A stretch of DNA of 37,306 nt, taken from an uncultured Paracoccaceae bacterium. Lineage in GTDB: Bacteria > Pseudomonadota > Alphaproteobacteria > Rhodobacterales > Rhodobacteraceae. The stretch spans positions 1 to 37,306 of the forward strand of contig CANNFA010000014.1 of assembly GCA_947503765.1 (NCBI GenBank), written 5' to 3'. Below are positions 8,296 through 17,087 of this stretch, in pieces (the stretch's first letter is position 1; each line of letters opens with the position of its first letter). The notes under the pieces were generated by a model. It had not been told where the DNA came from and did not search any database. It was given only the letters and a program-made list of their open reading frames with translations. Made by a program: the position numbers and the translations under genes.

Positions 8296-8312
8296 CTGGT
8301 CGCTCCGACCAG
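8296..8312 (+). promoter_or_regulatory. Small hairpin in the leader of the catabolic operon
   Basis: CTGGTCG-CTC-CGACCAG forms a perfect 7-bp stem with a 3-base loop, 66 bases ahead of the first gene. No T-run follows, so it is not a standard terminator. It could be a leader structure or chance. Confidence 0.3.
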
Positions 8313-8378
8313 CAGGCTTGCACGCTCCGGACACCGTCCCCTCGGCCGCCAATATGATACACTGAACCGGAGGAGCGT

Positions 8379-9452
8379 ATGGGCGCCGTCAGTATCCGAT
8401 CCGTTCGAAAGTCCTACGGGGCCTTGACCGCCATCGAGAATCTGTCCCTCGAAATCGAGGACGGCGAATTTCTTGTGCTGGTCGGCCCCTCGGGCTGCGG
8501 GAAATCCACGCTCCTGCGGATGATCGCCGGGCTGGAAGACATTTCGGACGGCGAAATCCGCATCGCCGACCGGGTCGTCAACGAGGTGGCGCCGAAGGAA
8601 CGCGACATCGCCATGGTGTTCCAGTCCTATGCCCTCTACCCGCATATGTCGGTCGAGGAGAACATGGGTTTTTCCCTGCGCCTCAAAGGTGTCGACAAGC
8701 AGGAGCGCGCGCGCCGGGTCCGGGCCGCCGCGGAAATCCTGGGGCTGGAGCCCTTGCTCGAAAGGCTCCCCCGCCAGCTTTCCGGCGGCCAGCGCCAGCG
8801 CGTGGCGATGGGGCGCGCCATCGTGCGCAACCCGGCCGTCTACCTGTTCGACGAGCCGCTTTCGAACCTCGACGCAAAGCTCCGGGTGCAGATGCGCTCG
8901 GAAATCAAGCTCAACCATGCGCGGCTTGGCACCACGACCGTCTATGTCACCCACGACCAGATCGAGGCGATGACAATGGCCGACCGCATCGTGGTGATGA
9001 GCGCGGGCGACATCGAGCAGATCGGAACGCCGCTCCAGCTTTACGACAGCCCCGCGAATCGTTTCGTTGCCGGGTTCATCGGCTCGCCCGCGATGAATTT
9101 CCTTCCCTGCCGCGTTCAGAATGGAAAACTGCGCACGGCCGAGGGAACGGTTCTGCCCGTCGATATCCCCGCGAACACGGATGAGGGGCGCGCGATCGTC
9201 ATCGGCATCCGGCCCGAACATTTTGTGATCACGGACGCGGACGATCCCTCCGCCATTCCCACCGACGTGCTGACCGTCGAGCCGACAGGCGTGGAAACCC
9301 ATCTTGTCACTCGCATGGCCGGCGAAGAGGTGCTCGCGTCCTTTCGCGACCGCCTGGATGTCGCGGCCGGCACGCGCATCGGCCTGCGTCCGATCCTCGA
9401 CCGGGTTCATGCGTTCGACGAGACGACGGGCGCCCGGCTCGGGCTCGATTGA
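8379..9452 (+). CDS. CUT1-type ABC transporter ATP-binding protein (UgpC/MalK-like)
   Basis: A 357-residue ATPase that drives the importer encoded at 10064-13243. Walker A GPSGCGKST is at 36-44, the Q-loop FQSYALYPHM at about 81-90, the signature LSGGQRQR at 134-141, Walker B VYLFDEPLSNLD at 154-165 and the H-loop VYVTHDQIEAM near 190. The C-terminal ~120 residues form the TOBE/OB regulatory domain (IGIRPEHF) seen in MalK, UgpC and related carbohydrate-importer ATPases. ATG 8379 has an excellent GGAGG. It comes first in the operon, ahead of the binding protein, which is less common but known. Intact, with normal length. Confidence 0.9.
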   Translation: MGAVSIRSVRKSYGALTAIENLSLEIEDGEFLVLVGPSGCGKSTLLRMIAGLEDISDGEIRIADRVVNEVAPKERDIAMVFQSYALYPHMSVEENMGFSLRLKGVDKQERARRVRAAAEILGLEPLLERLPRQLSGGQRQRVAMGRAIVRNPAVYLFDEPLSNLDAKLRVQMRSEIKLNHARLGTTTVYVTHDQIEAMTMADRIVVMSAGDIEQIGTPLQLYDSPANRFVAGFIGSPAMNFLPCRVQNGKLRTAEGTVLPVDIPANTDEGRAIVIGIRPEHFVITDADDPSAIPTDVLTVEPTGVETHLVTRMAGEEVLASFRDRLDVAAGTRIGLRPILDRVHAFDETTGARLGLD

Positions 9453-9478
9453 ACGTCCCACACGAGAGGACACAGGAC

Positions 9479-9829
9479 ATGACCATCGAGCGTTACGAAC
9501 CGGGCCCGCATTTTGCCGCCGCCGTCACCGCAGCGGGACAGTTGCACATATCCGGAACGGTCGCGCAGACCCATGATGCACCGATCGAGGTTCAGACAAG
9601 CGAGGTTCTGGAGCGTCTCGACGAGCTCATGACCTTGGCGGGCACCGACAAGTCGCGGCTGATCTCCGTCACGGTCTATCTGCCGCATATCCGCGACTAC
9701 GGGGCGATGAACCGCGTCTGGGACGAATGGGTCGATGCTGCCAACAAACCCGCGCGCGCCACCGTCGAGGCCCGGCTCGCCATCGAAACCCTGCGCGTGG
9801 AAATGTCCGCCATCGCGCTGCTGCCATGA
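9479..9829 (+). CDS. RidA/YjgF-family protein
   Basis: A 116-residue member of the Rid (YjgF/YER057c/UK114) family. RidA itself hydrolyses reactive enamine/imine intermediates released by PLP enzymes; other family members assist particular catabolic routes. Family features are HISGTVAQ early in the protein, VYLPHIRDYGAMNRVWDEWV in the middle and a closing PARATVEARLAIETLRVEMSAIA, where PARxxVE carries the arginine that binds the substrate carboxylate in RidA. ATG 9479 is preferred for its GAGAGGA; an in-frame TTG at 9449 would overlap the ATPase gene. Placing an imine deaminase beside two predicted PLP enzymes (15913 and 20418) fits a pathway that generates unstable imines. Confidence 0.85.
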   Translation: MTIERYEPGPHFAAAVTAAGQLHISGTVAQTHDAPIEVQTSEVLERLDELMTLAGTDKSRLISVTVYLPHIRDYGAMNRVWDEWVDAANKPARATVEARLAIETLRVEMSAIALLP

Positions 9830-9895
9830 GGCGCGTCTGCGCGAATGCTGGCCGTGTCGTCAAATCCCGGGCGATGGGCCTGCCCAAAACCATCA

Positions 9896-9943
9896 TTGGC
9901 TATCATGAGTGAAATTATACATTGATCTGTGATACAGGATCAC
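9896..9943 (+). promoter_or_regulatory. Candidate promoter and operator ahead of the binding-protein gene
   Basis: TTGGCT (9896-9901), a 16-base spacer and TACATT (9918-9923) resemble sigma-70 boxes. Just downstream lies GTGAT-ACAGG-ATCAC (9929-9943), a perfect 5-5-5 inverted repeat well placed for a regulator. This 234-base gap (9830-10063) is the only long gap inside the plus-strand operon, so a second start of transcription here would let the binding protein be made in excess. The block ATTGAYCYRTGATA is shared between 9921 and 8194. Confidence 0.42.
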
Positions 9944-10063
9944 TAGACTCGCCATCGCGGGAAGAAGGCGCCGCGACATATCCCACGTCAGGGGGCATCG
10001 TTGCGACAACGTACCCGGACCGCGAAGCGACAAGATCAGCGGCAAAACCATGGGAGGTTTCGA

Positions 10064-11410
10064 ATGACCGATTTCACGACCAATAAGACAACCGGCGGCC
10101 GGCTTGACCGGCGCACATTCCTGCGCGGCACCGCCGCCTCGGCGCTTGGCCTCGCGGCCATGCCGGCGCTGATGCCCGGCGCGGCGCATGCGGCCTTCGA
10201 CGGCACGCTCAAGATGCTGGCCTGGGATTTTCAGCCCAACACCATCGCCTCGCTGGTCGACGGCTGGTCCGGTGACGGCAATCCGCAGGTGGATGTCGCG
10301 ATCATCCCCAATGTCGGCTATTCGCCCGCGCTGCAGACGCGTCTGCGCGGCGGCGACGAGATCGACCTCTATTACAACTTTGCCTACAACACGCAGAAGT
10401 TCATCGACGAGGGCTGGGCCATGACGCTCAACGACATGCCCGGCGTGGATGAGATGATCGACGACATGTTCGAAAGTTCACGCCCGACCCATGTGAACGC
10501 CGCGGGCAACGTGATCTCGGTGCCCTATTTTTCCGCCGTGCACACCCTGCACGCCAACGAGCGTTTCCTGTCAGAGGCCGGTATCGACAAGATGCCCTCG
10601 ACCCTGGCCGAGATCTACGACGCATCCGTCGCGTTGCGCGATGCCGGCATCGTCGAGGCGCCCTATGTCGCCTACTGGATCAAGGAGTTCTGCGAGGAAT
10701 ACCTGCATGTCTACCTTCTGAACGAGGGGATCGAGGCATTCGATGCCGAAGGCAACCCGGTCTTCGCGGACGATCCGCGGACCGTGGGCGTGTTCGAATG
10801 GTGGCAGAAGATGTACCGCGAAGGTCTCGCGCCGCAATCGGTGCTGACCGACGATCCAGGCAAGCTGTCCAACGAGATGGCGCAGGGCAATGCCGCGCTT
10901 TTCGTGCTGCACCACTATTTCCTCAGCTCGATCCGCGCGCTTGAAGGACCGGAATCCGCGAACGTGGTCCTGGCCCCGCTGGGCGGTGACAACCACACGT
11001 TCCAGATGGGCGAGGTTCTGCAACTGGGCAATACGGGCGACGAGGAACGCCGCCTCGCCGCCTGGGAGCTTGCGAAATTCTACGGCTGGAAGGACGCGGA
11101 AGGAAACTTCACCGTCTTCGAGAAATGGGCCGATGCCGCCGGGCTGGCGGCGCCCTATGCCGGGTTCTTCACCGACGAGGCAGTGATCGCGGCCTTCCCC
11201 GATTATTACGACCTCGGCCAGCTTTCGGACATCTTCGAGACCGGCTCCAAGGTGGTGCCTGCCCGGACCCTGCCCTGGTATCCCGATTTCCAGGCACGGG
11301 TGGGTGACATCGTTCACGCGCTTCTGCTGGACCAGGCGACGCCGCAGGAAACGGTCGATGCCCTGGCCAAGGCAGCACGCGATGCCGCCGACGGCGGCCC
11401 GAAACTCTGA
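10064..11410 (+). CDS. Tat-exported extracellular solute-binding protein (CUT1 importer)
   Basis: A 448-residue family 1 solute-binding protein that captures the substrate of this importer in the periplasm. The N-terminus has a twin-arginine signal (RRTFLRG at 16-22, then AASALGLAAMPALM and AHA before the mature start near 44), so it is exported folded by the Tat system. The mature protein begins GTLKMLAWDF, the usual first strand of this fold, and is followed by hinge and helix regions typical of maltose/glycerol-phosphate-type receptors. ATG 10064 follows GGGAGG; the frame extends upstream to 10001 but without a signal there. The two permease genes follow. The ligand is not evident from sequence; the downstream enzymes suggest an N-acylated amino compound or amino-sugar-like molecule. 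Confidence 0.87.
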   Translation: MTDFTTNKTTGGRLDRRTFLRGTAASALGLAAMPALMPGAAHAAFDGTLKMLAWDFQPNTIASLVDGWSGDGNPQVDVAIIPNVGYSPALQTRLRGGDEIDLYYNFAYNTQKFIDEGWAMTLNDMPGVDEMIDDMFESSRPTHVNAAGNVISVPYFSAVHTLHANERFLSEAGIDKMPSTLAEIYDASVALRDAGIVEAPYVAYWIKEFCEEYLHVYLLNEGIEAFDAEGNPVFADDPRTVGVFEWWQKMYREGLAPQSVLTDDPGKLSNEMAQGNAALFVLHHYFLSSIRALEGPESANVVLAPLGGDNHTFQMGEVLQLGNTGDEERRLAAWELAKFYGWKDAEGNFTVFEKWADAAGLAAPYAGFFTDEAVIAAFPDYYDLGQLSDIFETGSKVVPARTLPWYPDFQARVGDIVHALLLDQATPQETVDALAKAARDAADGGPKL

Positions 11411-11435
11411 ACGGCACAGCCCGGACCGGACCGAC

Positions 11436-12344
11436 ATGACAACGACACTTCGCAAAAGCTCACTGGCCCGGGCTGACGCCTGGTTCGGGGTGAAAATGAC
11501 ATCGGTGGCGGCCATTTCGATGGCCGTCCTCCTTATCGTTCCTTCCGTGCTCACGGTGATCTACAGCCTGCACGACGTCCCGGCGAGCGGCGTCAGCTTT
11601 GGCGAATTCATAGGGCTCGAGAATTACCGCGTCATCTTCACCAGCAAAGTCTTCTGGCGGTCGGTTGAGGTGACGATGATCTTCACCGGGGGGTTCGTTA
11701 TCTTCTCGACCGGGATCGGCCTTGCGATGGCGCTGCTGCTCAACCAGAATTTCATCGGGCGCGGTTTCGCGCGCGGCCTGCTGATCATTCCGTGGGCCAC
11801 GCCCTGGCTGGTCATCGGCATCTTGTGGAAATGGTATGCCGATGGCAGCGTCGGCGGCCTGAACGCCCTGCTGGTGGGGCTTGGAATTACCAGCGAATAC
11901 AAGAACTTCCTGTCCGACCCGAACTGGGCCCTTACCCTGACCATCGTCGCCGCAGTCTGGCGACAGGCAAGTTTTGCGGGGATCCTGCTGCTGGCTGGGC
12001 TGCAATCGCTGCCGGGCGAGCTGAACGAAGCGGCAGAGCTGGACGGCGCCAATGCCTGGCAGCGCCTGCGCCACGTCATCATTCCGTGGCTGCGGCCGAT
12101 GCTGGTTACCGTGACGGTGCTCAACATCATCTACGCGTTCCTGCAATTCGACGTGATCTTTGCCATGACGCAGGGCGGGCCGGGTGACGCGACGCAGGTT
12201 CTCAGCATCCTGATCTATCGCCAGCTTTTCGTGGTCACGCAGATCGGGCTCGGCTCGGCGCTCGCCGTGGTGCTGGGGGCGGCGGCGCTCATCGGCGGGC
12301 TTGCGACGGTGAAGATCCTCTATCGCGGAGCATCGGCGACATGA
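11436..12344 (+). CDS. CUT1 ABC transporter permease, MalF-type
   Basis: A 302-residue inner-membrane permease with six predicted transmembrane segments, the first near residues 20-45. The cytoplasmic EAA loop that docks the ATPase is clear: EAAELDGANAWQRLRHVIIPWLRP. The order (binding protein, MalF-type, MalG-type) and the ATGA overlap with the next gene (12341-12344) show a normal importer operon. ATG 11436 is chosen because the signal-like hydrophobic start follows it; the frame upstream overlaps the binding-protein gene. Confidence 0.88.
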   Translation: MTTTLRKSSLARADAWFGVKMTSVAAISMAVLLIVPSVLTVIYSLHDVPASGVSFGEFIGLENYRVIFTSKVFWRSVEVTMIFTGGFVIFSTGIGLAMALLLNQNFIGRGFARGLLIIPWATPWLVIGILWKWYADGSVGGLNALLVGLGITSEYKNFLSDPNWALTLTIVAAVWRQASFAGILLLAGLQSLPGELNEAAELDGANAWQRLRHVIIPWLRPMLVTVTVLNIIYAFLQFDVIFAMTQGGPGDATQVLSILIYRQLFVVTQIGLGSALAVVLGAAALIGGLATVKILYRGASAT

Positions 12345-13243
12345 TGGCAACCTTGCGCAAGTTTCTGCCGCGCCACGCGGGCGGACGGCGGCGGCGCCCG
12401 CTGCAGACGGTGGTGATCTACCTGTGCGTTCTGGTCTTCGCAGTCTGGATCCTGCTGCCGGTCTGGTATCTGGTGGTCTCCAGCCTCATCACCCCGCAAC
12501 AGCTCGGCTCGCGCAGCTTCAGCTTCCTGCCCTCGGGCATGACGCTGGCGAACTTCCGCTCGGTCCTGACCGGCGACACCGGCGGCGCCGGGATCGGCAG
12601 CACCGATATCGGCTCGCGCCTGCTGCCTGCCATCGGTCAGAGTTTCCTGGTGTCGTCGATCCTGGTGGTCCTGAACCTGGTCATCGCCGGGGCTGCGGCC
12701 TATGCGCTGTCGCGCTATCCGTTCGCTGGCTCGCGCAAGTTCGAACTGGCGGTGATCGCCACCCGCGTCGTGCCCGCCATCGCCATCATCGGCCCCTTCT
12801 TCGTCGCCTTCCGGGTGATCGGCGCGCTCAACACGCCCTGGGCGCTGGTGATCAGCTACAACGTCTTTACCCTGCCGTTGGCGATCATGATCCTGAAGAA
12901 CTATTTCGACCAGCTTCCGCGCGAGATCGAGGAGGCGGCAAAGATCGACGGCGCCGGCCGGATCCAGACCTTCACCATCATCATCCTGCCCATCGCCAAA
13001 CCCGGGCTCGTCGCCGCCGGGGTGCTGATCTTTCTCGAAGCGTGGAGCGAGTTCTTCTATGCGCTTGTCCTGACCAACCAGCTGACCGTGCCGCCGCTTC
13101 TGGCCGGCTTCCAGTCGGTGCAGCAATTCAACTGGAACGCGCTGGCGGCGGCGACGGTGATATCGATGATTCCGCCGGTGCTTCTGGTGATGATCTTTCA
13201 GCGAAACGTGGTGGGCTCGCTCACCGCGGGGGTGGGCAAATGA
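12341..13243 (+). CDS. CUT1 ABC transporter permease, MalG-type
   Basis: A 300-residue permease partner of the preceding protein. A basic N-terminus (HAGGRRRR) is followed by the first membrane helix (VVIYLCVLVFAVWILLPVWY), the AAAYALSRYPF region and the EAA loop EEAAKIDGAGRIQTFTIIILP. A 13-residue glycine-rich insert (GDTGGAGIGSTDI) sits in the first periplasmic loop. It overlaps both neighbours by ATGA, so it is translationally coupled to the upstream permease and the downstream dehydrogenase. Confidence 0.88.
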   Translation: MMATLRKFLPRHAGGRRRRPLQTVVIYLCVLVFAVWILLPVWYLVVSSLITPQQLGSRSFSFLPSGMTLANFRSVLTGDTGGAGIGSTDIGSRLLPAIGQSFLVSSILVVLNLVIAGAAAYALSRYPFAGSRKFELAVIATRVVPAIAIIGPFFVAFRVIGALNTPWALVISYNVFTLPLAIMILKNYFDQLPREIEEAAKIDGAGRIQTFTIIILPIAKPGLVAAGVLIFLEAWSEFFYALVLTNQLTVPPLLAGFQSVQQFNWNALAAATVISMIPPVLLVMIFQRNVVGSLTAGVGK

Positions 13244-14280
13244 GCAAGCTGCGTGCAACCGTCCTGAGCGCCGGGGCGTGGTCGCAATCGAGCCACCTGC
13301 CCGCGCTCGCCGCGGACGCGGATGTCGAGATCGCCGCGGTGACCAGTCCGGACGCGGAGGCCGCGGCGGCGATCGCGCGCCGGTTCGACGTGCCCGCCCA
13401 TTTCACCGACTGGCAGGCGGCCCTCGATCCAGCCCCCGACATTGCCGTGGTATCAAGCCCGCCCGTCGCTCACGAAAAGCAGGTCATCGCCGCCTTGAAG
13501 GCGGGCGCGCATGTGCTGGTGGAAAAGCCCTTCGCGCTTGACGAGGCCTCGGCCCGCCGGATGCGCGACGCGGCAGGTGCTGCGGGCCGGCACCTGCTGG
13601 TCGGGTTCGGCTGGCCTGCGTCGCCGGTCTTTGCGCGCGCGCGCACCCTTGTCGAGGCGGGCGAGATCGGCCTGGTCGAGCACATGATCTTCCATCTCGC
13701 GGTGAACACTCGCGCGCTGCTGTCGGGCGGCTCGGATGGCGGCTGGGGCGGCAATGTCGCCTCGGGCGCGGCGACCTATACCGACCCAAGGGTCTCGGCC
13801 GGCGGATCGGTGGCGGTGTCGATGTCGCATCAACTGGGCCTCGTGGACTGGCTGACCGGCGACCGGATCACCGCGGTGCAGGCCAGCACCTTCCCGCCGG
13901 GCGCCGATATCGACCTGCACGCATCGGTCAATGCCGAGTTCGCGGGCGGAGGATCGGCGGCGATCAGCAGCGCCTCGACCCACCCCTATCTCGCGCGGCC
14001 GCAATGGCACATGGCGCTTTACGGGGCGCGGGGACAGGTCTGGCTCGATTCCATGGCCGACCACCTGCGCCTGGTGCGCGCCGATGGCACCCAGCACGAA
14101 TACGCGGAATCGGGCGAATACGATCCGGGCGCGCCGACCAAGGCGCTCATCGCCTGCGCACGCGGGGCGCCTGCGCCTTCCGGGCTGGATGCGCGGCTTG
14201 CCGCCCGGGTCGCCGCCGTCACCGACGCAATCTATGCCGCCGCCCGCAGCGGTGAAAAACACCGGATCGACGACCAATGA
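13240..14280 (+). CDS. Gfo/Idh/MocA-family NAD(P)-dependent oxidoreductase
   Basis: A 346-residue dehydrogenase of the family that oxidises or reduces sugars, inositols, amino sugars and related compounds. The N-terminal Rossmann strand is RATVLSAGAWSQSSHLPAL. This differs from the usual GxGxxG (AGAWSQS) but keeps the HxPAL that follows it in this family. VVSSPPVAHEKQVIAALKAGAHVLVEKPFAL carries the family's EKP motif at 95-97, whose lysine acts in catalysis. SMSHQLGLVDWLTG (about 200) matches the active-site histidine region. ATGA overlaps at both ends tie it to the permease and the amidohydrolase, so it probably acts early on the imported compound. Substrate unknown. Confidence 0.85.
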   Translation: MSKLRATVLSAGAWSQSSHLPALAADADVEIAAVTSPDAEAAAAIARRFDVPAHFTDWQAALDPAPDIAVVSSPPVAHEKQVIAALKAGAHVLVEKPFALDEASARRMRDAAGAAGRHLLVGFGWPASPVFARARTLVEAGEIGLVEHMIFHLAVNTRALLSGGSDGGWGGNVASGAATYTDPRVSAGGSVAVSMSHQLGLVDWLTGDRITAVQASTFPPGADIDLHASVNAEFAGGGSAAISSASTHPYLARPQWHMALYGARGQVWLDSMADHLRLVRADGTQHEYAESGEYDPGAPTKALIACARGAPAPSGLDARLAARVAAVTDAIYAAARSGEKHRIDDQ

Positions 14281-15905
14281 CATCCACCACTCTTTTTTCC
14301 GGCGGCTGGATCGTCGACGGCACGGGCGCCCCGCCCCGGCGCGGCGACGTGCTGGTGTCGGGCGGGCACATCGCGCGTGTCACGGACGGAACCGGCCCGG
14401 CCAAGGCCGACCGCATCGTCGATATCACCGGGCTGACCATCGCGCCCGGCTTCATCGACATGCACACCCATTCCGACCTGCAGATCCTGTGCAACCCCGA
14501 CCATACGTCGAAGCTGAGCCAGGGCGTCACCTCCGAGGTGCTGGGCCAGGACGGCCTGTCCTACGCGCCGGTGGATGACGCCGTCCTGCAAGAGATGCGC
14601 AGCCAGATCCGCGGCTGGAACGACGACCCCGAGGGGTTCGACTGGTCCTGGCGCAGCGTGGGCGAATACCTCGCCCGGCTGGACGGCGACACGGCAACCA
14701 ATTGCGCCTACCTGGTGCCGCATGGCAACCTGCGGATGCTGGTCATGGGCAATGCCGACAGGCTAGCCACGCCGGACGAGCTGGCACGGATGAAGGACCT
14801 TCTGCGGCAGGCGATGGACGAGGGCGGCGTCGGCCTGTCCACCGGGCTGACTTATGTGCCGGCGATGTTCTCCGACACGGACGAGCTGGTCGCGCTGTGC
14901 GAGGTGGTGGCGGAATACGGCGGGTTCTACTGCCCGCACCACCGCAATTACGGCGCCGATGCGCTCGGCGGTTATGCCGAGTGTTTCGAGATCGCGCGCA
15001 GGTCGGGCGTCGCGCTTCACCTGGCGCATACGCATCTGAGCTTCGAGGTGAACCGGGGCAAGCTGCCGGCGCTGATCTCGATGATCGACGGGGCCATCGA
15101 CGACGGCGTGGACCTCAGCTTCGACAGCTATCCCTACCTCGCGGGGATGACGACGCTTCTGTCGCAATTGCCCGGCTGGGCGCTGGCCGGGACCGGGGCG
15201 GAACAGATGGACCGCCTGCGCGATCCGGCCACGCGCGAACGCATCATCGAGGCGCTGGACGTGACCGGATCGGACGGGCATCAGGGCCTGACCGTCAACT
15301 GGTCCGGGGTGCATATCGCCGGGGTGCCCGGCGCGCCGGATCTCGCCTGGCTGATGGAGGGTGACCTTGCCTCTTGCGCGGCCAAGCTGGGCAAGCGCCC
15401 GGCGGATCTGGCGCTCGACGTGCTGGTCGCGACGGACCGGGCGGCCCCGTGCATCTTCTTCATCGGCATCGAGGACCATGTCCGCACGCTGATGCAGCAT
15501 CCCGCCCATACCGTCGGCAGCGACGGGATCCTGGTGGGCGACCGGCCGCATCCGCGCAGCTGGGGGACGTTTCCGCGCATGCTGGAAACCTATGTGCGCA
15601 AGGAAAACGTCCTGACACTGGCCGAATGCGTGCGCCACATGACAAGCTCGGCCGCCCGTCGCCTGCGGCTCGACGATCGCGGGGTCATCGCGCCGGGGAT
15701 GCGCGCCGACCTGGTGGTGTTCGACCCAGAAACGATCTCGGAGAGTGCGACCTACGCCGAGCCGCGCCAGGCGGCGACGGGGATCTCGCATGTTGTGGTC
15801 AACGGCATCTTCGCGCTCGAGGACGGAAAGGTGACCGGACAGCGCGCGGGACGGGTGCTGCGGCTTGACGGTGCGGAACCAGGCGGCGCGGAACCGAAAG
15901 GGTAG
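14277..15905 (+). CDS. N-acyl-D-amino-acid deacylase-like amidohydrolase
   Basis: A 542-residue metal-dependent amidohydrolase of the D-aminoacylase type, which cleaves the acyl group from N-acyl-D-amino acids. The small beta domain comes first (residues 1-55), then APGFIDMHTHSD with the HxH metal pair at 63-65. GVGLSTGLTYVP, CPHHRNYG, LHLAHTHL and VGSDGILVG match the later metal/active-site segments. Where classical D-aminoacylases have GNCG with a metal-bridging cysteine, this protein has GQDG at 90-93, so aspartate replaces it. That suggests a related subfamily with a different substrate or metal site. The start overlaps the preceding gene (ATGA) and the stop lies 7 bases before the next ATG. 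Confidence 0.83.
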   Translation: MTSTTLFSGGWIVDGTGAPPRRGDVLVSGGHIARVTDGTGPAKADRIVDITGLTIAPGFIDMHTHSDLQILCNPDHTSKLSQGVTSEVLGQDGLSYAPVDDAVLQEMRSQIRGWNDDPEGFDWSWRSVGEYLARLDGDTATNCAYLVPHGNLRMLVMGNADRLATPDELARMKDLLRQAMDEGGVGLSTGLTYVPAMFSDTDELVALCEVVAEYGGFYCPHHRNYGADALGGYAECFEIARRSGVALHLAHTHLSFEVNRGKLPALISMIDGAIDDGVDLSFDSYPYLAGMTTLLSQLPGWALAGTGAEQMDRLRDPATRERIIEALDVTGSDGHQGLTVNWSGVHIAGVPGAPDLAWLMEGDLASCAAKLGKRPADLALDVLVATDRAAPCIFFIGIEDHVRTLMQHPAHTVGSDGILVGDRPHPRSWGTFPRMLETYVRKENVLTLAECVRHMTSSAARRLRLDDRGVIAPGMRADLVVFDPETISESATYAEPRQAATGISHVVVNGIFALEDGKVTGQRAGRVLRLDGAEPGGAEPKG

Positions 15906-15912
15906 AAAGACG

Positions 15913-17064
15913 ATGCTGGATGCAAGCCTTGGAAAAGAACCGCTCGACTGGGCCGGGCTGCCGGTGGAGACGCCCGGCCTGATCGTCGATCGGGACGTGT
16001 TCGACGCCAACATGGACGAGATGGTGCGCATCGCCAACGATGCTGGTGTCGATCTCGTCCCCCATGCAAAGACGCACCGCATGGCGCCGGCCGGCCTGCG
16101 CCAGATCGAGCGCGGCGCAGCTGGGCTTTGCGTGGCGAAGATCGGCGAGGCCGAGGCATTCGCCGCCGCCGGGATCACCCGGCTATTCGTGGCCAACCCC
16201 ATTTTCGGCGCCGACAAGATCGCCCGCGCGCTCGAACTTGCCGGGCGCACGGACCTGACGCTGGCGATGGATTCCATCGCCGCCGCCCGCGAAATCGGTA
16301 CGGCCTTTGCCGCCGCGGGCCGTGCGGCGCGTCTGATGATGGCGGTGGATTCCGGGCTGGGACGCGAGGGCGTGGCCCCGAAGGACGCCGCCGAAACGGC
16401 CGCCGCCATCGCCGCACTGCCGGGGGTGGACCTTGCCGGCATCTACACGCATGAAGGCTCGACCTACGGCGCCGCGGACCCCGCCGATCTTGCGGCCCGC
16501 GCCGTGGCGGTGGGGGAATTGATGGTGGGCATCGCGCGCGACATCCGCACGTGCGGCGTGGCGCTACCCATAGTGTCGCTCGGCGCCTCTGCCTCGGCCC
16601 GGGCGGTGGCGCATGTGCCCGGCGTGACAGAGATCCGCCCCGGCATCTTTGCCTTCAACGACATGGGCCAGGTCGCGCTTGGCAATGCCACGCTCGCAAC
16701 CGTGGCGGTGCGGGTGATCGCCACGGTGACCAGCCACCCCGATCCGGGCCGCGCCTGTATCGACGCGGGATCGAAGACGCTGAGCACGGATCTTGTCCCC
16801 GCCGCGGCGCATCGCGACACCTATCCCGGCCACGGCCTGATCGTGAACGCGCCGGGCTGGATCATCGACCGCATGTCCGAGGAACATGGCTGGCTGCGCT
16901 GGCGCGGCGCGGGCGAGGCGTCGCCGCTGCCGGTCGGAACCCGGCTGGAAATCGTGCCGAACCATGTCTGCATGCCCTTCGCCCTGTTGCGGCGGGCCAC
17001 GGTGGTATCGCGCGGCGCAATCGTCGATACGTGGGAAGGCTTCGGCCCCGGCGCATCGGAATAG
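15913..17064 (+). CDS. D-threonine aldolase / D-serine dehydratase-like PLP enzyme (DSD1-like)
   Basis: A 383-residue fold-type III PLP enzyme with an alanine-racemase-like barrel. TPGLIVDRDVFDANMDEM is the usual opening. VPHAKTHRM carries the PLP lysine (residue 53). RPGIFAFNDMGQ and the C-terminal IVPNHVCM follow; the His and Cys of HVC are the zinc ligands known in D-serine dehydratase and found in this family. Members act on beta-hydroxy-D-amino acids, by aldol cleavage or dehydration. Following a D-aminoacylase-like gene, the natural reading is that the released D-amino acid is processed here. Whether it is an aldolase or a dehydratase cannot be told from sequence. Confidence 0.83.
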   Translation: MLDASLGKEPLDWAGLPVETPGLIVDRDVFDANMDEMVRIANDAGVDLVPHAKTHRMAPAGLRQIERGAAGLCVAKIGEAEAFAAAGITRLFVANPIFGADKIARALELAGRTDLTLAMDSIAAAREIGTAFAAAGRAARLMMAVDSGLGREGVAPKDAAETAAAIAALPGVDLAGIYTHEGSTYGAADPADLAARAVAVGELMVGIARDIRTCGVALPIVSLGASASARAVAHVPGVTEIRPGIFAFNDMGQVALGNATLATVAVRVIATVTSHPDPGRACIDAGSKTLSTDLVPAAAHRDTYPGHGLIVNAPGWIIDRMSEEHGWLRWRGAGEASPLPVGTRLEIVPNHVCMPFALLRRATVVSRGAIVDTWEGFGPGASE

Positions 17065-17087
17065 CCTGGATAAAGGGAGATAACGGC

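Noticed and set aside
8296-8312. Hairpin considered as a rho-independent terminator
   Set aside because: No T-run follows on either strand and it sits in the leader of an operon, so I list it only as a possible leader structure.
12424-13239. Upstream part of the frame containing the Gfo/Idh/MocA oxidoreductase
   Set aside because: These codons are the out-of-frame shadow of the MalG-type permease; the true start is ATG 13240 at an ATGA overlap.
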